Shown here one piece after another: positions 1 through 11,364 of a DNA stretch of 64,000 bases. The notes below the pieces were generated by a model, which was given only the letters and a program-made list of their open reading frames with translations, did not search any database and was not told the origin of the DNA. Position 1 is the stretch's first letter, and the number at the start of each line of letters is the position of its first letter. This DNA is from Ariolimax columbianus (lineage: Eukaryota > Mollusca > Gastropoda > Stylommatophora > Arionidae). A program made the translations under genes and the position numbers. The stretch lies in the NCBI GenBank assembly GCA_036924085.1, contig JAVGWX010000019.1:6884141-6948140 (forward strand), read 5' to 3'.

Positions 1-1100
1 CTATTTAGGCGCGAGGTCTGCTTTCCCATTGCACCATCCCTGCATTCCATGTCCATGTTGATGATGACTCGCTTGTTGTCTGTCAGTTTTTCTTCAGAGT
101 GGATCCATTTGGTGATAGTCCCGTCTATGGTCATATGATCAATTGTTCTCTATGCCAGTGCACTTCATGGCACTCTCTCTTGATTTTTGCTTCCTTGATT
201 TCTGCAGTGTTGTTGGGCAGTTGATGCATCTTTTCTGCAATTACTCACATACAAGTGCTGTTCTGGATCAGTACACATTTGAATATGATATATATAAGTT
301 CGTGTCTCTCATCGCCATAATGTGGGTTTATGGAATGCAAAACCATAGGCCATTCATATTCGTTCATCTTGGATATTTTCTTCCAAATTTCCATTATGTG
401 ACCTTGATAGCGTGTGGGTCCAAAGCCAATAAATGATCAGTCAACAAAAGTCAAAAGTGTCTGAGACAAAAATAGCTTTTATCCAAAACAAATTTCGACC
501 TGTTGATCATGAGTATTCAATTACAAATCATCAATTAACTCTCGTTTCCAGGACTGGGTACGGAGGGATGGAGATACTATTAGGAATTTATGGGCTGCAA
601 CTGAAATCTGATAGGCCAAGCCCATGATTCCTCACGAGATGAATAACCTTGAGCACCAATTGGATGACAATATGTAGCATCTATATCTTGTCATCATTTG
701 CGTTTGTTGATTCGGTGAGCACAAACATGTAGTTCTAGATGCCTCATGAATTTGTTAACAGTGATAATTTTCTCCTCTATTTGCAGACAAATTACTTTGC
801 TATCATTAAGACAACCCACTACACCAATGATACAGAAAGCTTAGAGCTTTACTTTGGTTGAGTTATATGAGTAGGATCACTCAATCATGTGCAATAAATG
901 CGCACTGCTGGTTCAACCAATAAAGACGGTCGATGCATTGTGCTGTTCTAGTGGTATTGATGAAACTGACCAACCAACTTAATGATTGCTACTCTTGCAT
1001 TGCTACTTGAATGAACATGATAATTCTATAAAGAAAAAGCAGCTTTTGTCTTAACAGAATATCACTTCTTCTTCTATTGTTCCCAATGTCTCATAGATAA
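1..1100. other. Unassigned AT-rich sequence
   Basis: I see no convincing gene or mobile-element coding motif in this stretch. Short open frames on the plus strand (143-436 and 433-627) have no recognisable motif and no exon-like borders. Confidence 0.4.
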
Positions 1101-1429
1101 GTGTTTCCTGTTCCTGACAGTCCAGATTCTTATACTCCGGGTGGTGAAGGAAAAAGTAAGTCCGGTGAACATATGTCATCTGCGAATGAATCTACATCAA
1201 GAGACCCCAACTGTGTGCGTCAGCAAACATTATATTACATATGTACGAAATTTGTTCAAATCAAACCACTATTTTTTGTTCTGGTTCAACATGAATGGGC
1301 ATATCGTGCTGGAACTACTAAAATTAGTTAGGCACACTTGTGTCCTATTACTGCTACGTGGGCAATCACGTGTTAGATTAATACAAATGGGGGACAACAC
1401 TGTTAGCGATTACATGGACAGCGTGTTAC

Positions 1430-2030
1430 AATGAAGTTTCTTCTGAAAAAAGGCCTGAAACCTGCGTACATTTACAGAAAACTGCAGTCACATTACGGGG
1501 ATGGGACACTTAGCTGCAGTAAACCATTTTAATTTGATTGGTTTAAACGTTTTACAGATAGCCGTGCATCCGTGAGTGATAATCCTGGTCGTGGTGGTTC
1601 TCAAATCACCACAGTCATTTCGGTGAATATCTAGTTTGTGTAACACCTTATCCTGGATGTTGATTTTCTGTCCCGTGGAGCCACTATCAACAATAGTGCA
1701 TTGTTTGATCACACGGGCGTCCTGCTCCAGTGAGATAACGCTCGACCTCATATGGCTCACCGAACAATATGCCATATGCAGCAACTCGACTGAGAGGTAA
1801 TACCACATCTACTTTACAGCCCAGACCTCACTGGAGGCATTTCCACCTGTTTGGACCCCTAAAAGAATTCCTTGCCGGTCAGAATTTCAGGAATGTCCAG
1901 GAAGTGAAACAGGTTATCTTGTTTGTTTCATACTACCATATCATATTACGCCGAAGCTTTTTAAGCATTAAGTAAACGCTGAAATCTGTGCAGAAACGTT
2001 CCTTGAGATTATATTGAAAAATAAATGACA
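1430..2030 (+). pseudogene. mariner-like transposase relic with internal deletion
   Basis: The translation matches the two ends of a mariner (Tc1/mariner superfamily) cut-and-paste transposase. The N-terminal helix-turn-helix part reads MKFLLKKGLKPAYIYRKLQ (1431-1487), followed by a FKRFTDSRASVSDNPGRGG linker. The C-terminal part holds a catalytic-type Asp in DNARPHMAHRT (about 1734) and LLYSPDL (1809-1829), then the family's FGPLKEFLAGQNFRNVQEV segment. The whole relic is about 600 bp against about 1 kb for an intact gene, so the middle with the first catalytic Asp is missing. Stops and frameshifts interrupt it. The family identification is firm; I could not define terminal inverted repeats. 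Confidence 0.8.
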
Positions 2031-2189
2031 TATTGACTACTTAAAAAAACAATTTTGTTCCTAACAAAAAATAATATTGCAGGTTTGACTTGAACATCCT
2101 TTGTATGAATTAGTAAATGACAGAGAAAGGCATGACTACATACAATAGTTATAAACACATCAAGGGAGTTTGTTTTGTTTTTTTAAAGG

Positions 2190-2630
2190 ATGATGCAGAG
2201 AGTTTACCATCTTTGGGGCCAGCACACAGACCTGTTTGACTCCATTTATGACTGGGAATGCTACAGTGAGTTCACCATCTTTATGTACGCGAGCTGACAG
2301 GCCATCATGAAACTAGTCGGACGACTGTAATGAATTTTTATCAGGACAACAGAATTTCAGCCATGTTTTTCCAGAATCAGCCCATGTTGACGATGTCAAA
2401 GGCCTTTTAAGGTCAACAGATCTCGTGTACAGATCGTGATGCTGTTCCTGGCATTTTTCTTGAATTTGACGAGCTGCAAAAATCATTTCAACTGTTCCCA
2501 CTACCAGCTGGTAAACCCCATCGACTCTCTGGTATCAGCTTCTACTTGAAATGATTTGTTAAGCTGTTGAGCAAGACTCGAGCTAGACATTTTCTAGTGA
2601 TAGACAGGACGGAGATTCCCCTGTGGTTAT
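2190..2630 (-). mobile_element. LINE fragment: reverse transcriptase palm region
   Basis: Minus-strand translation shows NHRGISVLSITRK, LARVLLNSL, VEMIFAARQIQEKCQEQ and then NGVKQVCVLAP, which is the reverse transcriptase order of fingers then palm motif B. The same family recurs on the plus strand at 19019-20940, where VDMIFAARQVQEK is nearly identical. Multiple frameshifts and stops show it is dead. It lies next to a related linker fragment at 2815-3440, separated by a SINE-like insertion. Confidence 0.75.
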
Positions 2631-2639
2631 AATAAGATT

Positions 2640-2815
2640 GATTAGTGCCCTTGTGCGTGTACACAGTGCCGCTGTTGTCAATAGGTTAAGGCACTAGCCT
2701 CTCACAGTGATAAACGGAAACGGTGGACGATCGAATCCCAGCAGTTTCCCCTGGTCTCATTGGAGGTAAGACCCGAGTACCTGCTTACCAAGTTACCTCC
2801 AGTCGTCTCAACCAA
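2640..2815 (+). mobile_element. tRNA-derived SINE-like element
   Basis: A pol III-type internal promoter can be made out: an A-box-like GTCAATAGGTTAAGG near 2676 and a B-box-like GATCGAATCCC near 2729, spaced as in a tRNA. The downstream body contains TCCCCTGGTCTCATTGG. A weaker relative occurs at 61735-61850. It separates two pieces of LINE sequence of the same family and strand, so it looks like an insertion, although I could not fix target-site duplications. Confidence 0.5.
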
Positions 2816-3440
2816 TATTCTTGCCACTGATAGAAGGTAACTCGGGATAAGAGTGAGATTGATGCCCAGCGTATATTATTCTTCTACATCTAAATACAGC
2901 GCACATCACATTATTAAGACGAAACCGTTTGATGGTGTGGCCATCATAGCTTCGCGATGGACAATAACAATGAGACGCATGTACAGTGGCGGTATCTGGT
3001 AGTTCCTGCTGCATGGGATATGTATCCCAAACTGAGCGAAAGAGGTATGTTAGCTTGTGTAGCAGCACAGGGCATCCTGCTATGTATAGCTCAGAAGGAA
3101 AAGCATCCGGCCCGAGCTCCTCCACTGGACATTAATCGGATTGCTTTCTCAACTTGAAAAGCACTGCACGGGTTATCGCTAATTCAATGAAAGTGGATAA
3201 ACAGATTAGGATAGCACTGAATTGATCTGCCCGTCGCTCCTGAATGTCGACTCTGTCGGTGTGCCATGCCATCAGCATTAAGGAAATTAAATGAATGAAA
3301 GGACCTGGGACCATAGACCGGCAATGGCCATCGTAAAACCGATGTGAATCATTTGTGTCTGCTGTACCACTGAATTTCATATGCTTTGCTATTGAGTAAG
3401 GCATCCTGCATAGTTCTGAGCTGGTTCTCGACACTCTTAG
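2815..3440 (-). mobile_element. LINE fragment: endonuclease-RT linker and fingers
   Basis: The minus strand reads ELGPDAFPSELYIAGCPVL, LHKLTYLFRSVWDTYPMQQEL and SYPELPSISGKNIG. This is the typical GPDxIPxE..GGPxLL..L..WxxxxxPxxW segment ahead of the reverse transcriptase core. It is in the same orientation as the palm fragment at 2190-2630 and probably belongs to the same family. A short overlap of the LLSIxGK motif on both sides of the intervening SINE means two copies cannot be excluded. Confidence 0.65.
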
Positions 3441-3649
3441 ATTGTTAAAGGAAAACTTTTTTGAAGATGAGGAGCGATAGTCTTGGTGAAATCTTAAAAA
3501 ACGATGTTTTTCATCCAGGAAAGTCGTAATAACCTCATCGTTGTCATCAAACCAGTATTAAACTGAGTCTTTCAGTCTTAAGCCTGTAACATTTTTGCTA
3601 TATTTATTATACTCAAGCCACTAAAACTATCTTGACTCTGAGTGTTCCT

Positions 3650-4200
3650 ATAATAGCTATGTATCTGAGTTAAAGCAGAGAATGAGCTCTCTACAGAAAT
3701 TGTAGTGCCTGGAATGGATACACAAAACTAAAAATAAACATTAAAGAAAAATCAGAATAAGAAGATTGAAAGCAAAATCGTCATTTGTTATGTTAGACAG
3801 ATACAGAGAACGAAAGACAAAGTATATTCTCGCAAAGATCGCAAACGAAAAATAACAAGTGGGAATATGGATGCTGCTAATCTACTCAACCAATACTTTG
3901 TCAGGGTATACACAAAATAAGACTGCTCAAAGACCACAGGACCCATATATATTTTTCAAAGGGATATGGATACAGGGCGATTAAAAGAGATCTCTATTAC
4001 AGAGACAATGGTTTTTTTTTTTTAATGGAGAGGTTGATAGTGGATAAATGTCTCTGTCAAAATGGTATTTATCTTCAATTGCTATTTACAATTAGAGACT
4101 AGTTAGGAAAACTATTGGCTATATTATATTCTCACTTTCAATGTGGATTGTTCCAGAGGATTGGAACGATGGAGGAGTGATCATATTTCTGACTGATCCT
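3650..4200 (+). mobile_element. CR1-type LINE fragment (linker region)
   Basis: This stretch is alignable by eye with 44700-45110, the same segment of a longer CR1-type copy. Shared text includes ACGAAAGACAAAGTA, AACTCAATCAGTACTTTG-like sequence, GTGGATAAATGTC and ATTAGAGACTAGTTAG. Many stops are present. It is truncated at both ends. Confidence 0.65.
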
Positions 4201-4639
4201 GTACTCGTAAACCATTATGTCTGACATTATGTTTCCAATGGTCAGTCATTGTCATTGTCATCCATATTGGATGTCTCTAGAAGGTTTGTGCAGATCATCG
4301 TCTTGGTCTTGTGTTGCTCCAGTCACATGTATCATAATTCTCTACCCCCACCCACCCCCTCACACCCTTCCCCACAAATCACATTAAAGACGTCCCTGAG
4401 ATGTGATAAACCAGTTCGGAATTTATTGAGTGACGTCCCTTAGAGCGTAATAAAAGTAGTGTGCAGGCCCAGTTCGATCCATGTTAATTCATTCCATGTT
4501 TTAATGCGGTCATTTCTAGGACAAGTCTATGGAGGCTGTGTTGACTGTATATTTTAGTCTTGTGCATCGCACCTGGTGCTCAAAAATACAGTGCCTTGGG
4601 TCATTTGTCCTTTTCGCTCTTTCGATCTCTGATGCGACA

Positions 4640-4998
4640 TTTCTTCTAACTTAACATAACGTAACGTCCATATACTGGCTTAGAATACTCTGCTGAGTCT
4701 GTATACAATCAGTCTCATTTACATTAACTTGCTCTAAAAGCTATACGCATCCAATTTATTCTTAAATTTCATTAATTGTCACTGCACTAATTGTCACTAA
4801 TTGTAAAAAAGTATTCCAAGCACTCACCACTCTGACTATAAAAAAAATGTCCTAATATATAATATATTCCTCTCTTTAGTTAATTTGTAACTATGTTCTC
4901 TTGTTCTTGCAGTGGATTGTATTTTTTTTTAAATAAACTGTGATAGTCTAATTTATCGATTTCTCTAATCATCGTATAAACATGTAATAAGTCACCTC
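4640..4998 (-). mobile_element. CR1-type LINE 3' end
   Basis: Read on the minus strand it matches the last about 300 bp of the plus-strand copy ending at 46440: AAGAATAAATTGGATGCG, CATAGCTTTTAGAGCAAG, CTCAGCAGAGTATTCTAA, and an end in GTTATGTTAAGTTAG. The short TTAAG-type tail repeat marks the element's 3' end at about 4650. Its other edge coincides with the start of the segmental duplication at 4999. Confidence 0.7.
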
Positions 4999-5149
4999 AT
5001 TTCAAATAGATTACATCATCGTGAAAACAAGATACTGAAACCAAGCAAAACATTGGATTACTTACCATTGTGAGGATGGTTATGTGGATCATAATTTGCT
5101 TATTATGACAATCCAACCACTTTGGAGTTTATGTGGCTTAAACTAGTTG

Positions 5150-8090
5150 GAGAAAAGAGTTAAATTCCAAAACTCATTGACTGCTGCTTTAGGGGGAAAC
5201 ATGTTACTGCCAATATAGAGCAAACATGGCAGGATATGAAAAAAGGCCGTAAAAGTGGCAGCAGCAATAACATTGAGTAACAAGAGAGCAGAAAACAAGA
5301 AGCCGTGGGTAACATCTTAAATGTTAACCAAAATGGAGGATAGACGCAAATAGGAAGAATATTAATGCAGATCACGGCAATGTTTTTAATAAGCGTTTCA
5401 AGAATGATTTGGATCGAGAATCTAAGATGGCACGAAAATAATGTGAATAAACCAAAGTGAGTAAATTTAAGACCTGGTCAGAACAGGGACATTCGATCAA
5501 GGCCATAATAAATTAAAACAATCGGGTAAACCTGAGGTCATACAATCTCTGATGATTAATGATGCGGGTGGAATTCTACTGACAGTGAGATAGAGAGAAT
5601 ATGTTAAGGAACTGTACAATGATGGGGACCTCAATCAAGATAGCTGTTGTCCATTCATCGAAATCGATAAGGACCACTTTGTCAAGATAACACACCACTA
5701 AAAACATCAAAAGACCATGCACAAAAATCTAATGAAATAATTATGCGGTCAATCGGAATATTCCGGTTTCGCGCAGAAAAAAATGATCGATCAAGGACAA
5801 ACGCTATATATCTGCTTTATTGACTATGAGAAAGCTCTAAGACCGAGTCCACTGAAGCAATCTTTTTATGATGCCGCAACAAATAGGTTAATCTAGAACC
5901 TGTATGAAAATCAAGAGGCGATTATGTCACTCACGGAAGGTCTCACGAATCCAGTTTCCATAAGACAGGGGGTACGGCAAGGCTGCTTACTTTCACTGAG
6001 TCCCTATTACGCATAATCTGATAAGATGGTGGACACATTTATGCAAAGATGTTAAAGGTGTGTCAAAGTTGAAGAATAAGACTTTGGAAATGTCCAAGTA
6101 ACATAGACAATTAACTGTATTTATTAATGGAGAAATAATCGAACACATATACAGGTTTATATGTTTGGACCAAACCATAAGAGAAGATCCCCGCAATGTT
6201 TGACCAAACCATAAGAGAAGATCCCCGCAATGTTTGGACCAAACCATCAGAGAAGATCCCCGCAATGTTTGGACCAAACCATAAGAGAAGATCCCCGCAA
6301 TGTTTGGGCCAAACCATAAGAGAAGATCCCCGCAATGTTTGGGCCAAACCATAAGAGAAGATCCCCGCAATGTTTGGACCAAACCATAAGAGAAGATCCC
6401 TGCAATGTTTGGACCAAACCATAAGAGAAAATCCCCGCAATGTTTGGGCCAAACCATAGGAGAAGATCCCCGCAATGTTTGGGCCAAACCATAAGAGAAG
6501 ATCCCCGCAATGTTTGGGCTAAACCATAAGAGAAGATCCCCGCAATGTTTGGACCAAACCATAAGAGAAGATCCCTGCAATGTTTGGACCAAACCATAAG
6601 AGAAGATCCCAGCAATGTTTGGACCAAACCATAAGAGAAGATCCCCGCAATGTTTGGGCCAAACCATAAGAGAAGATCCCCTCAATGTTTGGGCCAAACC
6701 ATAAGAGAAGATCCCCGCAATGTTTGGGCCAAACCATAAGAGAAAATCCCCGCAATGTTTGGGCCAAACCATAAGAGAAGATCCCCTAAATGTTTGGGCC
6801 AAACCATAAAAGAAGATCCCCTCAATGTTTGGGCCAAACCATAAGAGAAGATCCCCTCAATGTTTGGGCCAAACCATAAGAGAAGATCCCCTCAATGTTT
6901 GGGCCAAACCATAAGAGAAGATCCCCGCAATGTTTGGGCCAAACCATAAGAGAAGATCCCCTCAATGTTTGGGCCAAACCATAAGAGAAGATCCCCTCAA
7001 TGTTTGGGCCAAACCATAAGAGAAGATCCCCTCAATGTTTGGGCCAAACCATAAGAGAAGATCCCCGCAATGTTTGGGCCAAACCATAAGAGAAGATCCC
7101 CTCAATGTTTGGGCCAAACCATAAGAGAAGATCCCCTCAATGTTTGGGCCAAACCATAAGAGAAGATCCCCTCAATGTTTGGGCCAAACCATAAGAGAAG
7201 ATCCCCTCAATGTTTGGGCCAAACCATAAGAGAAGATCCCCTCAATGTTTGGACCAAACCATAAGAGAAGATCCCCTCAATGTTTGGACCAAACCATAAG
7301 AGAAGATCCCCGCAATGTTTGGGCCAAACCATAAAAGAAGATCCCCGCAATGTTTGGGCCAAACCATAAGAGAAGATCCCCGCAATGTTTGGACCAAACC
7401 ATAAGAGAAGATCCCCTCAATGTTTGGGCCAAACCATAAAAGAAGATCCCCTCAATGTTTGGGCCAAACCATAAGAGAAGATCCCCTCAATGTTTGGACC
7501 AAACCATAAGAGAAGATCCCCTCAATGAGACAGAAATCAAAACAACGATTGCGATGGCAACAAAGGCCGTCAAAAAAAAAACAGACATTTTTAATTAACC
7601 TGAAATAATTACATGATCTAACTGAGGAAAAAAATAACAGTCACTCATATATGAACAGTTGCACTGTTTAGGGCTGAAACATGGACTAGCAAATAAGTAG
7701 GACATATTGGCAGCGTTTGAAATGTGGTGCTACCATAGAATAGAAAGAGTGAGTTTTGTACAGAAAAATATGCCCTGACAATGTACTCACTTAAGTAGGC
7801 GCTCAAAAACAAAATAATGCATATGATACTAAAATGTCGGTTGAGTTCGCTGGGTCACAATAAGGGACATGCACATCTTCTACAGAAGATACTAGAAGAA
7901 AGGATTCAAGGGAAGAGAGGACCGGGTCAACCAAGAACCACCTTTACATCACAGGCATGCAGGGACAATAAAGTACAATTTTTTTCTGAAATAAGGAGAA
8001 CTGCAGAGGATGGAGTCAAATGGAGAGAAATACTCAGTCAACTTTACAGCCAGTCTCTGGACTGAGCAGCCAGATGATGATGATGACATC
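5150..8090 (+). mobile_element. LINE copy A carrying the 35-bp array inside its reverse transcriptase gene
   Basis: Plus-strand translation gives a non-LTR reverse transcriptase in the expected order. KPEVIQSLMINDAGGILLT lies upstream of the core. FIDYEKA follows at about 5816, then RQGVRQGC at 5963-5986 (motif B). After the 35-bp array comes NETEIKTTIAMATKA, and the C-terminal frame at 7817-8065 carries LGHNKGH and ERIQGKRGPGQPRTTF. The copy ends in a (GAT)n tail at 8073-8087, the simple-repeat end expected of this LINE type. No endonuclease domain is visible, so it is 5'-truncated. The motif-C segment is deleted here but kept in copy B. Stops and frameshifts make it non-functional. The clade is not assigned. 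Confidence 0.85.
6162..7526. repeat. 35-bp minisatellite, about 39 copies, derived from LINE coding sequence
   Basis: The unit is TTGGGCCAAACCATAAGAGA plus AGATCCCCGCAATGT, 35 bp. In the plus frame of the surrounding LINE one unit encodes LGQTIREDPRN, the conserved segment just after the RT palm. The LINE reading runs into the first unit (GTTTATATGTTTGG) and out of the last one (CAATGAGACAGAAATC, encoding NETEI). The array is therefore an amplification of LINE codons, not an inserted satellite. Units in the left half mostly carry GGACC or CCCCGC; those in the right half mostly carry GGGCC or CCCCTC. Confidence 0.97.
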
Positions 8091-9150
8091 CTGGTTTTGT
8101 CCGCGAATGCGCAATTGATGTTTAACTGTAAATATATGTTCGAAAGTTTAACATCTGCAAAAGATAGGACGTTTGGAAATCTAACTATTTATCGTAAGAT
8201 AGTTTGGTTTCTAGAACCAATCAATGATTTATTATTTCAACAGCCTAATGATCACGCATCTTGATTACTCCGTGGATATTCAGGACTGATTCAGACTTTG
8301 ACAGGCACAAATAATATGAAATGTATGTATTAAGAAATTGATGGATTTATTAGAAAAACAGACAAAATGGTTAGTAAACAAAATGTGTTTCTCCCATTTC
8401 TACTTTCGCATTAACGCCACATAAAGATCCAACTTACATATCATTTATTTTATGAAATAGGTTAATTATGTGCCTTACAATGTTTTGATTTTAGTTATGT
8501 TTAATTTTAATCATTTTATTTTTGAACAATAGGTCGACGTACAATTGTGGCACATGACTCGGATTGAAAGTCACAAAGTAGCACAATTATCTAGGAATGG
8601 AAAGGTTTTAATTCACTTCTAAGTGCAGATTTTTTTTCTACTTCGCCCAAATAATAAATTCCTCCCAATATTTACCATTCACGATAATAATTAAAGAGTT
8701 CTTCAGGGTATAGATTAAAATACAGCAGCAATAATGATTTGGTTTCAATTACTTCTAACGTACTTAGGATTGTAATGAATTTCAGAAACTAAATCAAAGT
8801 AAAAAAAACTAAAATGTACACTACATTGTTGTACATAATGTAAAATATTTTAAAGTTGTTCTTTTAGGCTTTCAATTTTTTATAATTCCCATTTGCAGTT
8901 TAATTTTACACATATACAACTTCATTCCCGATGATATAAGGTATTACTATGGTGATCATGTAGCGAGCATTGATCTGATCTTATGTCCAATTTAAAGAAG
9001 TCTTAGTTAAAACACAATTCTCTAGACATCATTAATGCCAGCAGTAAAAATGAGAATGAGTTTTAAGTTACGTAAGATAAATGATTGAAATGAATGTCAC
9101 CAGTTTGTCTCCACTGATAATATGGGTCGATATGTTTATTTGTTAGAAAA
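8090..9150. other. Duplicated non-coding sequence (probable intron)
   Basis: This lies between the LINE tail and the 36-bp array and is nearly identical to 13490-14560. I see no open frame with recognisable motifs. In the host-gene model it is intronic or downstream of the last exon found. Confidence 0.5.
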
Positions 9151-9276
9151 TGTAAATAGCTAGGATAACATTATAGAGACAATCATGTATATTAGTTAGG
9201 ATACAATCATTGAGACAATCATGTATATTAGCTAGGATACAATCATTGAGACAAACATGTATATTAGCTAGCTTTA
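9150..9276. repeat. 36-bp minisatellite, about 3 copies
   Basis: The unit is AGGATACAATCATTGAGACA plus ATCATGTATATTAGCT. The equivalent array in duplication copy B (14565-14853) holds about 8 units, so copy number changed after the duplication. Confidence 0.9.
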
Positions 9277-9358
9277 AAGCCAAAATAGCAGATTGCATTT
9301 CATGAAAATAGGAAACCAACTTCAGAACAATGGTTAATTAAGCTAAACAAACATTTAC

Positions 9359-9409
9359 CAGATGCTGTTGTTGAGGGATTTCTTGGTGAAATAGGTGTAT
9401 TGGCTACCC
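9359..9409 (-). CDS. Host gene: Ser/Thr/Pro linker exon, copy A
   Basis: A 51-bp minus-strand exon lies between the acceptor TTTGTCATACAG and the donor GTAAATG. It reads VANTPISPRNPSTTAS with split glycine codons at each end, giving phase 1 on both sides. The matching exon in copy B (14941-14991) has the same borders and only 3 base differences. A Ser/Thr/Pro-rich stretch of this length suggests an O-glycosylated hinge between extracellular modules; that role is inferred. It would follow the Cys-rich exon at 9867-10082 after a 457-bp intron. Confidence 0.55.
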
Positions 9410-9866
9410 CTGTATGACAAATGATAGAAAGTAGAACACAATAAAAATAATTTTAGAGATAATAAAAACTGTCACAATATTTTAACTGTAAATGGTCCAT
9501 ATCTTCTCGTGAATTAAAACATGCATCACTAGTTACAATGGGATGTTAATCTTTACCAGAAGTTTTATAAAAATGTAAAAATACTTTGCAGCTGGCAATA
9601 TGTACACCAGCACAAAAAACAACAGTATTGGGATAGTTAATGATGAAATGAATGAAAATAATAATTATCCTTTCTGGATAATAATGAATTTGTTCTTGAT
9701 AAATGAAACAGTTTAACAACAACGCAGAAGTGACCCGTCATCACAAATATACCATCTACTGTTTATCAGGTTTCAAACATATAATTCACCTATTAGTGCA
9801 ATAACCTCCATTATCTTCTGCTCCAAATGATCATTATTAGAAATACACAGTAACAAAATAGCCTAC

Positions 9867-10082
9867 CTGCTTCGATCATACAGGTGCTGCGTGTGATGGT
9901 GTCATTCAAAGAGCAGACTGAATATGATGTTGACAAATTCACTGTGCCAATTTTATAATATCTGCTAAATGTAACACACGGTGCATGGTTTTGAGCAACA
10001 ACATTCTCATTTATAGTAATTGTTGGATAACAATGTTTGGCTGTGCTTAAGCAGCACAGCTCTATGGGGGTTTCTGCATTTG
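9867..10082 (-). CDS. Host gene: Cys-rich extracellular exon, copy A (5'-shortened)
   Basis: The minus-strand frame from NAETPIELCCLSTAKHCY to TRSTCMIEA stays open for 71 codons and ends at the donor G|GTAGGC. It carries six cysteines, in the same spacing as the corresponding part of copy B, and the sequons NLS and NDT. Homology to the full 300-bp exon of copy B stops near 10095. The first about 28 codons are therefore lost, and the left edge given here uses the in-frame acceptor TTTTACAG, which keeps phase 1. It may be a usable short exon or a broken one. It differs from copy B at 16 of 71 residues. Family unknown; the Cys spacing would allow an immunoglobulin-like fold, but this is not shown. 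Confidence 0.55.
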
Positions 10083-10127
10083 CTGTAAAACTGCTGGGGG
10101 TTATGGTGAAACCCCAAAACACACCCC

Positions 10128-10146
10128 CAGCCCCCCCCCCCCCCCT
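10128..10146 (+). repeat. Poly-C tract
   Basis: An almost pure run of C at the point where duplication copy A stops matching copy B. It makes the mirrored minus-strand frame Gly-rich, which is an artefact. Confidence 0.8.
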
Positions 10147-10179
10147 TTCCGTCCCGACCAACCTCCCAACGTAACATAG

Positions 10180-10530
10180 AGCTGCCTTTTCTGGAAAAGA
10201 AATTTGATTAGCTGGTGAGGCACAATTAATTTGTCATGGGATATAGCATTGTCAGCAGCTTCTAGTGGCTTATAGTGGTATATGCCGCACTTAAATCAGT
10301 AAAAGTCAGACATGTGACTGCGATCTGCTTACGTCTCTACCTGTCCTCGAATGGTTGTGTCAGGTTAACAATTTGACTGCAACATATCTTCCCGGTCTGA
10401 AACCTGATTGCTCCTGGAAACGCTTGTTTTTCCAGAAGGCTTTATGGTTCAGGGTCATTCTTTCAAAAACCATACACAGATGGCATAGTAATGATACTGG
10501 TTGGATAGTATTGGGTTATGTTGGTTTTTT
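10180..10530 (-). mobile_element. LINE reverse transcriptase fragment
   Basis: The minus strand shows VSLLCHLCMVFERMTLNHKA and EQSGFRPGRYVAVKLLT, the PVSLL..KVFERMIL..EQAGFRPG motifs of the reverse transcriptase fingers. This family differs from the CR1-type copies elsewhere in the window. It is truncated on both sides and holds stops. It fills part of the 1.1-kb spacer between the duplication copies. Confidence 0.65.
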
Positions 10531-11213
10531 TATTCTATTATAAGCGCAGCCACGTTGGATTTACTTAAGATTTTAGGGTTTTGTGGAAATTCGATGCATG
10601 TATTAAAATGATTTAGTATCAATTTGATAGAGGCCTGTCAGGTTCACAGTTTTTAATAGGCTATGTCAAATCATTAGCTGCTTGACCCGTTCAGTAGTTA
10701 TTGATGGGCTATTTGGCTGAGGGTAACTTGCATTCAGCATGTAGGGCTGTTCTCTGTATCATTACTTAGATTCTTGTTAAGTTTCCAAGCATCTATAGAC
10801 GTGTGTTTTATGTCCAGATCTTCAACAAGATGGTGCCATTATTTTGTAGTCAAGTCTAAAATGACATGTATGAGGTCTTCCCCAACCTGGATGGTCTACA
10901 CAAAGAACAAGTTATTTTCAAATAGTTGTTGGTTTTTGCTTGTTTAGTGCTTTTGAGTCGTTGTTAATCCCAGAGATATACTAGGTTCCTCAATCGGTCG
11001 GTATTTGTAGTAAAAGAACAGTTTTGCTAGTCCAATAATAGGTTCTCATCTTTGCCACGAACGCGAGAGAATGGACCCCAACTCGATAGAAATGAAAGAG
11101 GACACAGACATTGTAGACTTCTACCATCAGGAAAACTACATGATAACTAACACACGGAATCAAGTTCCGATTTGAAGGAAGTACACATGAACAATTCATA
11201 GGAATAGACGGTG
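10531..11213. other. Unassigned spacer between duplication copies
   Basis: No recognised gene or element. A minus-strand open frame at 10990-11331 runs into duplicated sequence and has no recognisable motif. Confidence 0.4.
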
Positions 11214-11364
11214 ATTTCAAATAGATTACATCATGGTGAAAACAAGATACTGAAACCAAGCAAAAAATTGGATTACTTACCATTGTGAGGATGGTTATGT
11301 GGATCATAATTTGCTTATTATGACTCTCCAACCACTATGGAGTTTAAGTGGTTTAAACTAGTTG

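Larger units (their letters stand above)
4999..10095. repeat. Segmental duplication, copy A
   Basis: Copy A aligns end to end with copy B (11214-15660). Both begin at ATTTCAAATAGATTACATC and end near TTTGCTGTAAAACTG. The coordinate offset is 6215 at the left, 5403 in the middle and 5569 at the right. The changes are explained by different minisatellite copy numbers and a 133-bp deletion in copy A, which lost LINE sequence present at about 12285-12417. By eye the part right of the 35-bp array (7530-9150) differs from copy B by about 0.5%. Confidence 0.93.

Noticed and set aside
5070..5135. Splice-donor-like GTAAGTAATCC on the minus strand at the start of the duplication (also near 11280)
   Set aside because: The open frame upstream of it is short, closed by TAG/TAA, and differs between the copies. 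It does not fit the phases of the host gene.
5993..6802. A 269-codon minus-strand open frame with a strongly repeated protein
   Set aside because: The 35-bp unit has no stop in any minus-strand frame unless a variant base creates one. The real coding sense is the opposite strand, the LINE. The same applies to 6111-6452, 6247-6627, 6519-6767 and 12283-12991.
6162..7526. CRISPR-like regular repeats
   Set aside because: Units are directly adjacent with no unique spacers, and the window is clearly animal DNA.
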